In this document: positions 48,379 to 64,000 of the stretch, one piece after another
Layout: every line of letters starts with the position of its first letter
How positions within the stretch are numbered: the stretch's first letter is position 1
NCBI GenBank assembly: GCA_021234155.1
Contig: JAJEKV010000004.1
Span: 12,990,716 to 13,054,715, forward strand
Direction of reading: 5' to 3'
Length of the DNA stretch: 64,000 bases
DNA from: Isoetes taiwanensis
Taxonomy: Eukaryota; Streptophyta; Lycopodiopsida; Isoetales; Isoetaceae
The notes under the pieces: generated by a model
Database searches by the model: none
What the model was told of the DNA's origin: nothing
The model's input: the letters and a program-made list of their open reading frames with translations, nothing else
Translations under genes and position numbers: made by a program

Positions 48379-48830
48379 GAGGAGGGTCCCCGAATATTCT
48401 CCTACCATTAATAGGCCTACTTATTAGCCCCCCTTATTAATTACACCATAGTACCCTTATTATTAATATATGTTTAATTTCTAATACATATACTAAAAAT
48501 TCGTATTATACCTTTAGAATTTCAAATTTCCTAATAGTTTGAAGTACTAATTATGGATTTGCCATTTTTCACCCGGTCTCCGTTGGCATGATTCTTCTAC
48601 CCCATTTTAGGTGAAATTTGATGCAGATGCATAATTTTCAATCAATTTTACTAGAAGGTGAATTTGACTCATTCACTTCTTAACCTAATTTCGGACCCAC
48701 TACCTAGGAGAAAAATTTTCCCCTATTTTCGAGGTTCGATGGTGGAAATTTTTATTTCACACCCCTATAGGCCTGTTAGACTACTTTCATGGTTATAGTC
48801 GATTACTAGTTCTTGGTCAACCAAGAACAT

Positions 48831-48843
48831 CGCCTCGATACCA
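48831..48843 (-). other. primer binding site, initiator tRNA-Met type
   Basis: The minus strand reads TGGTATCGAGGCG one base inside the LTR end at 48845. This resembles the TGGTATCAGAGC site used by many plant LTR retrotransposons and fixes the LTR at 48845-50477 as the 5' LTR of a minus-strand element. Confidence 0.7.
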
Positions 48844-48844
48844 T

Positions 48845-50477
48845 TGTGACGCCCGCTAAAAATATCTGGCTACCGCACACTTCGGCAGAAATCCCCGTCC
48901 GCTCAACAACCGCACAGACCCTCCGCCTATCCCGCACTCGAAATCTCCATAGTGGGAAGGGGGATTCTGGCAGTGTCTTATGTGGCCTTCCCCTATGGGC
49001 TCCTATCACGCCGAAGCATAAACACGCCGTAACTAGCAATACAATACAATATGCCACTGGCGGGTAGCTCAAACCGCACATCCATAGAAGCAAAGAACAT
49101 AATCACATACCATCAAACATGAGAGCTCCTACCCGGGGCCAATTTGGCCACATCGTAGTCAATCGACTGGATAGTCCTCAAGATAGAGCGCACTGAGTCA
49201 TAACAATGGCGGGCTGGTATAAGACAATGGCTAGGGGTTGACCACTCCATCCCCCTCCCAGTTACTTTGCGTGATGGGCTAGATCAAGCTATGGCACGAC
49301 TCTAACCTTCCCGGATAATGCAATCCCATGGCATCACCCATCTAGACTACTCCAGTGCTGCATCTCCTCGTCCGATGAGGTAGGAAGGGTTGCATCTCCC
49401 CAACCCGGGGTCTAGAGGGCCCCACGGGCGACTAGAGAATCGCGGGCGACACACCCATTCTTACCCCAACCCCCAAAACAAGAGCCAAGCCGACACTTGC
49501 AACTCTTGAGAGGCGGGGCACCATTGCCCTGTGAGGTGTGGGACCCATGCTCGCCCACACGGGTGACCCACCATAAGCCTAGTCCACTATGGGATCCCCG
49601 AAGCCCCCCACTCGGGGGGGATCCACCCCCATCTTGCCTCTAGCCCCGCTGTGTAGTCTTTGAGTCACATCATAGCTTCCATAGCCCCAGTGGGTTCCTA
49701 TGCACGTGCCGCAACTAATAGGAACTAAGGGATCTACACTAGGAGCATACTACATATGGCCCTAGGTCTTACCCCCCCCTTCCCAATACAAGAGGAGCAA
49801 CATGATCAACCAATATCACATACGCCACATCATGATCAATATCAATATCATATGAACATCTTAACCTAATCATACATAGCTAACTAACAAAGTAGGGTTC
49901 CTTGATTAGGGTTCCGTGATGTTCAACAAAGGATCTAGGGTGGCTCTACTCTAGATACTTAACTACTAACCCATCTCGAGTGCTAACTTCCGTGATGAAC
50001 TAACATGAACTCTACTCAACCTACCTCCTCCTTAAGCGCTTCCTCCCATTCCCCGGGCGCCTCCATGCTCCTAGACATGGTTCAAGGGTTGCTCCCTCTA
50101 CGCATCATACACACCTCCTGTGTCAATGCCTGTGCTAGACTATGATTTAACGGGTGCTCAAACGGGTTTCGCACGTGGATGAGAGTTCAAGTGCTAGGTC
50201 GAGAAAAAGGGTCTAGGGTTAGGGTTAGAGCTCATATAGGTGTGGGTCCACGGGATGCCACGTGGCACCACTAAGATGAGGCCCGTGGTCAGCATTAAAT
50301 AGGATAAGGCCATGTGGAAATGGGCCTTATCCTAAGGTTATCTAAGTTAAACAATTAACTTAGATGTGCACTCCTTGCCACTTATCCAAGGCATACAAGG
50401 CTACCTTAGGTAGACTTGTATGGTGATCGGTCCAGAATATAATGTATTTATGCATGATATTCCCTTGGAACGTCACA
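48845..50477 (-). mobile_element. 5' LTR (family Q) of a minus-strand LTR retrotransposon
   Basis: 1633 bp, TGTGACG...CGTCACA, colinear with the solo LTR at 15575-17203. The base string after it (TTCTA) corresponds to the ATCTA target duplication of the solo LTR, so it occupies the same ancestral insertion site. No second Q-family LTR was found to its left, and the chromovirus ends there in a P-family LTR instead. Confidence 0.85.
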
Positions 50478-53219
50478 TTCTATTTCATTTGCTTCTTTCC
50501 TTTTTTGCTCTAAGTTTCTTGAGCTTTGTTTTTAGGTGTATGTGGTAGATAAGTGCATGCTTCTTTCTCAGATGTTCTCGCTTGTTCTCATGGATGCCCT
50601 TATGAGGGCTTATACTTCTCTTTTATCATAGATTCTTAGTATGTCATGAATGCCCTTGAGGGCTTTTAGACATTTGCATTTGTGGACTTTAGCTCTTTTA
50701 TCCTAATTTGCTCGTTTCTCTATTTCCCATCCCTATTCCATCCATTTCATTATAATATTCTATTCCTCTTTTTCATCTTGCATTTTGTCTTTTTCCTGTT
50801 TATTCGTTCATTTTATCCCTTGAAGTGTCCTTGCTCTTCTATTGTCTTGACTCCTTGCTTGTCCGTTTCCTCTTGACTCATCATAGTTTTTTTTTCCCCG
50901 GTGGTGTCTCATCATCATGCCATTTTACTATGTTGACCCCAATTGTTTCATCCACCTTGCTTAGTAGTCTTTTTTTTTATTCTTATTGGTCTCAGCTTGT
51001 CGGATTTACCTGGCCAACAAAATTTTGCACTTTCCTCCATTCGGTTTATTTTGGCCCTATTCTCCTAGTGGTTCTTGTTCGCCCAACCTTTTTGGGGTAG
51101 AGTCCTTTTTCTCTTACTTGCATTCCTTCCCATCATGCTCCCATGAGTAATTTTATTTCTTTATCCAAGTGGAAAATGGTTTGTTTGGTGTTCGCCTCCA
51201 TGATGTTCACATGGTATTCCCCTTTTAACCTGCATTTTGAATTTAAAACCTTTGTTGCATCGCTTTACATTTGTACATGTTGTAGTGGTTCCTATTTCAA
51301 TTGTCTTGCATTCTTATATGGTTTTATTCTTGCTTCAGAAAGTGCACTCCATTTTTTTCATGGATTCCTCATCTTAGCATTGACTCCATCTTCGCTGACT
51401 CATTGCATAATCTACCTACTTTCTCACCCACCTCTCTGCCTTTGCCTTTTTAAGTCTTTTGTTCCTCCCCGCAAGTGCTACATTAGAATCAATTTGGCTA
51501 TCGTTTGCCTAGCTCTAATGATGGGCCTGCCAACCATTAGCCCCATCTCATCACTTTGTTTTTCACTGGATTGCGCCATCTCTACCTCCTTCTTCGCATG
51601 CCAGCCTCCATTGTGCCCTATCGCCATTCTTCTCCGTTCTTTAAAGTGGTCCCCAAAGGTCATGAGGTTGCTCTCTCAACTTTGCTTCTTTGAAAATGTC
51701 ATATACTACCCTTTAAGTCCCTTTTGATCATTATTCCAATCTCTATCTTTCTCTCACCATAGTGGGTTCTTTGATCCATTCCCCAGATTATTCTTGAATC
51801 TAGGGTCCCTATCATTTTATTCTAAATTATGTTATTTCGTTTGAAAGTTCGCTTTGATCCGTTATGCATGTGGGTATACGTTTATGAATTTTTAGTCCTT
51901 GATATTTGTTGTTGTTGCTCTATTTATTATTTTACTCCATATGTCGTATATGTTGTCAATGGTTCTCATGGATGCCCTTATGAGGGCCTATGCACTAACT
52001 TTTTTATCATAGATTCTTAGTATCTCGTTGGTGCCTTTGAGGGCCTTTATTATTTGCATTTGTGTCCTTGGCTACTTTGTCTCTGTTTTGCTCTCTGTTC
52101 CTCTATTCTCGATCCCTTTTTCCATCCATTTCATTTTTGATCTTCTATTTGTCTTTTTTTCACCCTATGTTTTTTTTCCTTTCCATTTTTTCCATTTTAT
52201 CCCTTGAGAGATACCTTTGCTCTGCTATTGTCTTGACTTCCTCCTTTGTCTCACCTCTTGACTCGACGTAGTTCTTCTTGCCTTGTTGGTCCAACATCAT
52301 GCCTTTTCTATGTTGACCTCTTATGAACCTGAAGAGTTGTTTTGATATCAGCCCATCCCTCGCATGATGTTCACATGACATTCCCCTTTTTGGCCCGCAT
52401 TTTAAATTTCAAAACGTTAGTTGCACCATCGCACATCTGCATGTTGTAGTGGAGAACTGTGGTAAGTTGTCTTGCTTTTTATATAGACTTTGTTCTTGTT
52501 TTGATTGCACTCAATTTTCTTCATCCATGTGGGTTATGTTGTTTCTACTTTTTTTGAAAGTTTATTTGACCCGGTTATGCATGTAGGGTATATGTGTGGG
52601 TTTTTGTCCTTGGTTGTCGTAGTCTTTCTTTTTTTCATTATAGTATTCTATTCTATTCTATTATAGTATTAACTGTAGTTTCTTTGCTGATATGTTGATT
52701 CTTTAATTTTGTTTCCGGTGCTCTTTTAGCTTGTTAACTATGTGCATCTTCATGTCTTCTCTTTATGCATTCCATGGTGCATGGTTTTGATCTTTTCAGA
52801 TTTATTATTATGGGGTTTGCATTGTCTTCATGAAAGTTCGCTGAGTCTGTTATGCATGAATGATATAGGTTAAATTATTTTTGTTCTTACTTCCATAGCA
52901 TCTTGTCATTAGGTATTCTCTATGGTTTGTTGGTACATTGGTTGGGAACTCGATGTGCTTTGGTGGTGGTCAGATTTGCTATTTGTGTTTGATTTTCATG
53001 CCTTCTTTGCCTTATGCGATCCGGTTTGTCACAGGGTTTTCTTGGGTCCCTTCCCCTCTGGTTGCATTGGCATCCACCAGCTCTCATGATTGTTACATTT
53101 TTTTCCGCATCAAGTTGCAAACTTGTTACTCTCTCTCTGGTCTCCAATCTATGATGGGTTTGAGGGAGGTTCCTCTTTGTGTCGGATGTTGATATTTGTA
53201 TAAGGATCTTTCCTAGAAT
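50478..53219. mobile_element. TE-A right part, second copy
   Basis: Corresponds to 17204-19964, including both ~1.4-kb tandem units. No gene was seen; short ORFs are not conserved with copy 1. Confidence 0.8.
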
Positions 53220-53254
53220 GCTATGGTTCTCTTCACCATAGCATTCTAGGAAAG
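53208..53254. repeat. palindromic TE-A/TE-B junction, second copy
   Basis: Arms of about 19 bp around CTCTTC are a shortened version of the perfect palindrome at 19951-20009. Confidence 0.8.
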
Positions 53255-54023
53255 GGACACCAGCTTAGCACTCTTTTTTAGATCCAAGCTTTCTTTGCGC
53301 TATAGCACAGCTTTCTTTAGCCCCTTTCTCTCATAAAAGCCTTGTGCCTTCTCAAGCATTTCTCATCGGCATAACTCGAAATGAATCTTGTTGTTGTACG
53401 GAGTTTCCCCCTCCACCTCTTTACTCGCTATATGGGTTTTACTTTCGTTCAATGTTGGCCAATGGCTTCTTCAAGCATTTTTTCAACATACGTGATTTCC
53501 TGAGACGCACCAAGGAAGCCCCCTCGGTCGAGCCTATATTTTTCCTATCTCGGTATCCTCTTGGTGCGAGGATCCCATGGATCATCTCTTCAATTTTCAA
53601 TATTGTGCTCTTATACGCTTCTAGTCCAACTTTATAACTGGCGGTGGCTCTAACACGATTGACAATCATATATGGTTTGGTCTTGCGGTTTTGAGCTCAT
53701 TGATGTGCATAAAGCTGCTTTTATATGCCTAAAGGTCGGTTTTATATTTTCCCCATCTTAGCTGTAATACTTATCCTAACCCCTTTGTCTTAAACTTCCA
53801 TGTGATGCGCTTTGTTTCACGGTTCCGGCGTGATAGATCTCTTTTTCAATTTTTGATATTGTGCTGTTGTGCTTGGTTGCTTGTGTTGACTATTAACTAT
53901 TTGTTTACTATCTAAAGTTGATTCTCGGTTGGCCATTGGTCTCTTATGTTCAAGTTTCTCTTGGGACATTTAAAGGGACCATCATACATCCCTATGGGAT
54001 CTTTGTCATGTAATATGGCGTAA

Positions 54024-58962
<4,939 letters not shown>

Positions 58963-60617
58963 TGTTGGATAGGCAAAATGGGTTCTTCTATTAGATGTGC
59001 CTATTTTTCTCTTCACAGCATAGCTTTGTGGCTTCGAGGAGGGCAGCGGGGGCGACCCTGCGATTGGGCCTGGTATCTATATATTTTCTCTTTTCGGTAT
59101 AGCAATGTTGCTTCGAGGGATTCTTTATAACTTCTCTATTACGCTATTTTTTTTTCCACTGCCAGTTCTTGTGCTCTACTTGCTTTTCGAGCATGATACA
59201 TGTATGGCCATAGGGCTCCCTAATCTTTCCGCGTTAATCATCACGTGTGATTGTGTTTTGCGATTCGGGCGATCCTCTTTCTTGACGAGGTGGTAGCCAA
59301 TTTTCGGCCCGATTCGGGGTGGTTGCGGTTGCGGTTTCACTTCTACCCCTTCTTATTGGGGGTTGGGAGTCGATATTTGAAGGTTGGGGCGAGTGCAGCT
59401 TTGGTGCGGTCATTTTCGACTTGGGCGTGCTTTGGATCTGGTTTGGGTTCGGGAACTTTGTGGGTGCGTGGGCCTACTTATATGTTTTGAGCTAATTATA
59501 TGCATGAGCTCATTGTTGAATTTTTCACTCATATTCACACATGTTGGGGCCTCATTGTGGAGTACCCTATGGGTCATTGTATTTTCATTCATTCGACTCA
59601 ATAGAACTCCACTTCATTTAGGATGTTGATATTTGTGCATAAGGACCTTTCTCTAGAATATGGGATTATAGCTACGGTAAGTTCCATTGTTATAGTAAAA
59701 AATAATTTTTTGAATTTTGCCCGGAAGAAGGTCAATTAGTAACTTCAACATCCTAGCCGATTCTTGAATTCATGTCGGTGAATGGAAACAACACGAGTTC
59801 CTAAGCAATAGGGTTGGCCCGGAAAGAAAAAATGCGTCTTTGGCGCGCATATAATGTAGTCAAGACCTATTTTGAATGATCTAGCACATTGTTAAGGATA
59901 GCACCATCCTATAAAGTTGTTGGGTTAAGATTAAGGTTTAGAGAATCACTTTAACCATGAGAGAAAAACATGTTACTGGAGCTAATAAAGCTATGAATGC
60001 TATCGGTATAAACCGCGGCTAATAATGCGATGCTTGCTTATTGGCTGATTTATAGAAAGATAGACATGGCGAGCCTGATATGCTAAAATTCCACATCTTT
60101 ATTATGTTTAATTCTGGGTGTATTCCCCCATTTCCCTTCCATTTTGAAAAACTCAAATGCATGGTGTCTTGAATCACATCATTTAAGCTCAAAAGCAAGT
60201 GATCTATTGTTTTTATATTTGAGAAATGATACTATGTACTTTCTTGGGTGATTTTGAGCCAGATTGTTTCTCTTTACAATGAGAACAATATTCTTGTTAT
60301 AAAAGGCCGATTAAACTGAATCAAAGCAATGCAAATACCGCGGACTTACGCTATCATTTTTGGCATGTTTTAAACTATTATTTACGGCATGGACAAAAGC
60401 GGTGACATGCAAATACCGAGAAAAAACACCATGACAATCATAGCTCGGACTCAAAGCTCTTACGGAGGCTGGAGGCGGGCTGGAAGCGCATAGAATTGGC
60501 GAGGAATTGCAAGGAAGCTACTTCGAGTTGGGGCTGAATGGAGGAGACATGTATTTTTTTTTTTGGTGTTTTGGAGAGGGGCGTTAGAGCTAGCAGGCGT
60601 GATCTGCCAACCATGGT

Positions 60618-60675
60618 TGTTGAAGAAATAATTTGGAGAGCACCGAACGAAAAGACTTTTTGTAACAAAGGTTAG
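60618..60675 (-). mobile_element. truncated P-family LTR fragment
   Basis: It matches the first 58 bp of 27475-28113 and follows the same ACCATGGT flank. The sequence beyond 60675 is unrelated to the rest of that LTR. Confidence 0.75.
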
Positions 60676-61924
60676 GATGCAACATGACATATAGGGCGTA
60701 AAAAAAACCACGTGTGCCATGCAGGAATTATATTCACGTTGTAAATATAATTTTCTTTGATGTTTGGCAGGTCTGCACAAACACGAGTTGAGACTTTGAA
60801 GCAATGTTAAGCTATCCACGTTGTGGAGTTTTTGTTGCTCATATTAACAGCTACTTTGGGAGGAATGTTTTTGCAGCCAGCTATGATTTGTGTGAAGGTG
60901 GAGAGCTTAGAATCATTGGATTTGATTGACGGTGGCTAAAATTCATGGAAATTTCACGCTATTCATGGTTTGCATTGGGAATTTATACTCGGAGTATTTA
61001 TACTCGGAGTATCGATATGATTGGGGAAATACCAATTTTTTGCTTTCTATTTGGTTCTAGAGCTGGGCTTGCAATGATTTCGAACCATATTTTCTTTCCT
61101 TTTTCTATTGCAGATAAGTGATCAGCTTCATTCCGGTTTGCACTCATACAAGTAGGTAATTTCATCAATGCATCTTTCCATATATATTGTAGCCTTCATC
61201 TGGTGATGTACCTGCAGATGGGCACCATTCTTAGAGTGATCCATAGCAGTAGCTTTAAAAGAAAAGGTCATCAACTGCATTCGTTTCTAAGAAAATAGGG
61301 ACAAAGGAGGATAATCCGATGATTTCTCATAGAAGATATGGTAGGAACTTTTTAAAGGATCTTTCTCATAGAGATTTTCTCCTCACGCCATATTTTTTTG
61401 CCTTTACGAATAGACTAGTGGAAGGCCACATAAGGAATTGCCAGATTTACAAACCACAGCTTGTAGGCTTATCGATGCTTCTTATTAAGTGACACAAATG
61501 CCTTTTGTATAAGATGGTAATCGAAAAATATAAATAACATGCAGATCATGGAGAGCTTTGCATAGTAAGCTTTACATCATTACTCTGTTCACCTCATGTT
61601 TTCTACCGAGACAGTCCATCAAGACCTTTTCTTGATGAAATAAATGTGTATATTACAAGTAGCAGTTTGTCTACTGGAAGTGCTAGTGAAATGCCTAATG
61701 ATGGATTTTAGGTTCTTGATATCAACACACCAAGGAAATTATTGTTGTGGGCATTTGCATTAGTATAAGAACGACTAGTCAATGTTCTTGAAGTGGTGAA
61801 GTTCAGTGAAGAATAGGCCAAGGTCAGACTATTGATGTATTATTGTACTTTGTCTAAAGGGCTGTAGAGATTTCATGCATTGGCTGTCTAATGGAACTTA
61901 AATCAGTTGTTTGCCTTCAGTGCC
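60676..61924. other. intergenic DNA, no gene recognised
   Basis: AT-rich, with no ORF of note. A short tandem TATTTATACTCGGAG occurs twice near 60984-61012. Nothing else was seen. Confidence 0.5.
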
Positions 61925-64000
61925 AGGTAGGATATTTGTTTGGTTTTTATGCTCCACTTAGTAGTTGTACTAATGCGTGGCGACCTATTTCTCTGACCAC
62001 TACTTTGTACAAATTAGTGGCGAAAATTATTGCTGGCAGAATTGTGGTTCATCTCTAGGAGAGAGTGAATGCTTGTCAATCTGCTTTTACCTAATAGGTC
62101 CATTCTTGATAATTATATAGCTGCTAATGAGGCCTTATACTAGAACAGATTGACTAAGTAAAATTGCATTCTTCTTAAGTTGGATTTTGAAAGGGCCTAT
62201 AACTGTATTTCTTGGAAGTTTCTGGAGAGATCCTTAGCTCACATTGGTATTCACCCCTATCTCATTAAGCTTATTATGGGATTTAATCAAAATGCTATTT
62301 CCTGTGTCCTTATTTTTGGAGCACCAAGTGACTTTTTCCCCATTCAAATGGGTGTGAGGCAAGGCTGCCCTTTCGCTTCCTACCTATTCATAATTGCTGC
62401 TAAGATTCTTACTAAGATGGTGCTGCCCAGCATATGATCAAATCCGGACGCGCTATGCTGAGTTGGTCAGGCCTGGCCAGCCGCTACATGTGACATTGAG
62501 CACGGCCTCCGTACGGATGCTAGGATCATACCTTCAGGAGGTCATGGACATGTGAGATCAGCTATGTCCTCGGGCACGCGCTTGACATGTACATACACAT
62601 TTTGATGTATACTTGTACAGTTTGACAGCATTCTTATTACTGCCATGGTTTTTCCCTCGAAAACCCTTCGGGGCGAGGGTTTTTTAACCCGGACAGTAAT
62701 AAGTTTGCTGCGCTCCTTTTGGGTCCCATAGGCGATTGGTCTCAGTGGACGATAAAAAACTATTCTTATTCTTATTCTTATTCTTACCAAAATAAGGGAC
62801 TCCTTCAGGGTCTTTAAATGCCTGACCTCAACAAACAGCTTTCTATCCTCCAACATGCTGATGACACCTTTGTCATGATTAAGGCAGACAATAGCAATTT
62901 TGCTAATTTTATGGACTGTATCACCAAATTTGGAGCTGCTTCAGGGATTCTCCTTAACTTTGCTAAGTGCTCTATTCTTACTGATGGCTCCTATCCTGAT
63001 CTTAACACTCATGGCATCAAATTTATCACTGAAAGTCCACTTTTTGACCCTGCTGGGGCTCCCTATTGCAGTCCTCATGTCTCACAAAATTGCTTGGCAA
63101 CCCTTGATCAATAGGATTCGGAAAAAACTCATCCTTAAAGGCTCCTTGTCCCTTGCTGGTAGAATCCTGATTGCCAATTCTGTACTTGCTAGCAGTCATG
63201 TCTACTTCTCTTCTGCTCTGATTGCTGATAAGGATTCTTATAATAAAATTGAGCAATGTATCAGGGAGTATATTTGGCAGGAACTCACTTGATCTCTTGG
63301 AATGAATCGGCCCACAGTAGGAAGTCTGGTGGCTTGGGATGCAAATCTCTCTTCCTACAAGCCCAAATCTTAGGTGCCAAGAATGTTTGGAAAGCTATCT
63401 CAGCTTCCAATCCCCTGCTATGGACTTCATTAGATTCTGGTTTAATAAGAGTAACCTTTGGGTAGCTCCTCTTTAAGACATCAATTGCCAGACTCTGTTT
63501 TTTATGATTTTCACTGTGCTGCTAATACTTCTTCTCTTCTTAGGAATATCTTTAAAGCTTGGGAGATAGTATCCCCGAAGTTTCCTCATGACAAAATAAC
63601 CAACTCTGTTAGGGACACTTCTATTTTTTGGTCCCATGTTATGGCTCCACCCTCCCATACTGCCATGGCTATTTGTCCCCCCACCTGCTATAAGAAATGA
63701 CACTCTGCTAACATCTTGCATTTTAAGGATCTAGTTGATGATAATGACCAGTGGATCCCTTGGGAGGAGATTAAAAGAAGAGTGGGTGGAAGTGCCACTC
63801 AAAGATCCATCTTTAAGCATGTGGTTCTGACTTACTCCCCTTTTTGGTTAAGGATGGTAAGGGTGAGAGTCATTCCCCTCTTAGTTGGTTCTTCAAGATC
63901 AAAAGGAGTTACAAAGTCTCCAAAATTTACCATGCTTGCCTCCCTGAGAAGGATAGGAAGCATGCCTCTCTGCAGGGCCTCTCCCTTAACTTCAAGAAGA
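61925..64000 (+). pseudogene. L1-type LINE ORF2 (reverse transcriptase), broken and cut by the window end
   Basis: Typical plant L1 blocks appear on the + strand: an AWRPISLTTTLYKLVAKIIA segment, LKLDFERAYNCISWKFLE, IQMGVRQGCPFASYLF (about 62341-62390), QHADDTFVMIKAD (about 62850) with the catalytic ADD, and the thumb/C-terminal KSGGLGCKSLFLQAQI. Stops occur near 62056, 62092 and 62140, and frames slip near 63060 and 63290. An unrelated insertion separates the fingers/palm from the ADD box. The endonuclease domain is not visible upstream, so the copy is probably 5'-truncated. It differs from the (CT)n LINE: here the box is GVRQGCP. Confidence 0.85.
62420..62787. mobile_element. small insertion with (TTCTTA)n tail inside the L1 copy
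   Basis: About 365 bases interrupt the L1 reading between KILTKMVL and the segment before QHADD. It contains a stem-loop of the form AACCC...GGGTT near 62660-62685 and ends in four TTCTTA units. A SINE-like or LTR-derived insertion is possible. I found no tRNA-like promoter boxes and could not fix a target duplication. Confidence 0.4.

Overview
The window is nuclear DNA of a vascular plant: one spliced protein-coding gene in a sea of nested, decaying transposons. The gene (5150-9071, + strand, ten exons) encodes an mRNA cap guanine-N7 methyltransferase 2-like protein with a C-terminal extension of about 335 residues. The extension does not show the C-terminus I remember from seed-plant relatives. 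The (CT)n-flanked LINE also belongs to a reverse-transcriptase type that I associate more with non-seed plants and algae than with the usual seed-plant L1 and RTE clades. A fern or another non-seed lineage is therefore possible, but this is a low-confidence guess.

Layout. 1-5.1 kb: transposon crumbs and intergenic DNA with a small inverted-repeat element just upstream of the gene. 5.15-9.07 kb: methyltransferase gene. 9.1-11.8 kb: intergenic. 11.8-26.5 kb: two head-to-tail elements (TE-A and TE-B) that share terminal sequence and have short inverted termini, separated by a perfect palindrome. TE-A carries a solo LTR (15575-17203, 5-bp target duplication ATCTA). TE-B carries a non-LTR retrotransposon sitting exactly between two (CT)n tracts. 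27.5-50.5 kb: minus-strand Ty3/gypsy chromovirus sequence, interrupted inside its reverse transcriptase by a complete 11-kb Athila/Tat-like element (30965-42030, target duplication ATCCC). Beyond the chromovirus gag, 44.9-48.3 kb holds two minus-strand ORFs, each with its own TATA-like box. One is unknown. The other ends in an unmistakable but divergent histone H3 fold. They lie directly behind a tRNA-Met-type primer binding site and LTR (48845-50477). 48.8-60.7 kb: a second copy of 15.6-27.5 kb. 61.9-64 kb: a broken L1-type LINE running off the window.

How the pieces fit. The LTR at the left end of the chromovirus (27475-28113) and the LTR at the right end (48845-50477) are different families. 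The first family also sits at the right edge of each duplicated block and the second at the left edge. This is what unequal recombination between two like-oriented elements flanking the block would produce: block, hybrid element, block. Much of the sequence beyond about 31.5 kb is garbled preferentially at CAG/CTG trinucleotides. That explains many frameshifts and points to a sequencing artefact at CHG-methylated sites, so several 'broken' ORFs may be intact in the plant.

The most interesting candidates are the histone-H3-like gene inside an LTR-bounded segment, the long coiled-coil 3' ORF of the Athila/Tat-like element, and the LINE that appears to use (CT)n microsatellite as its target.
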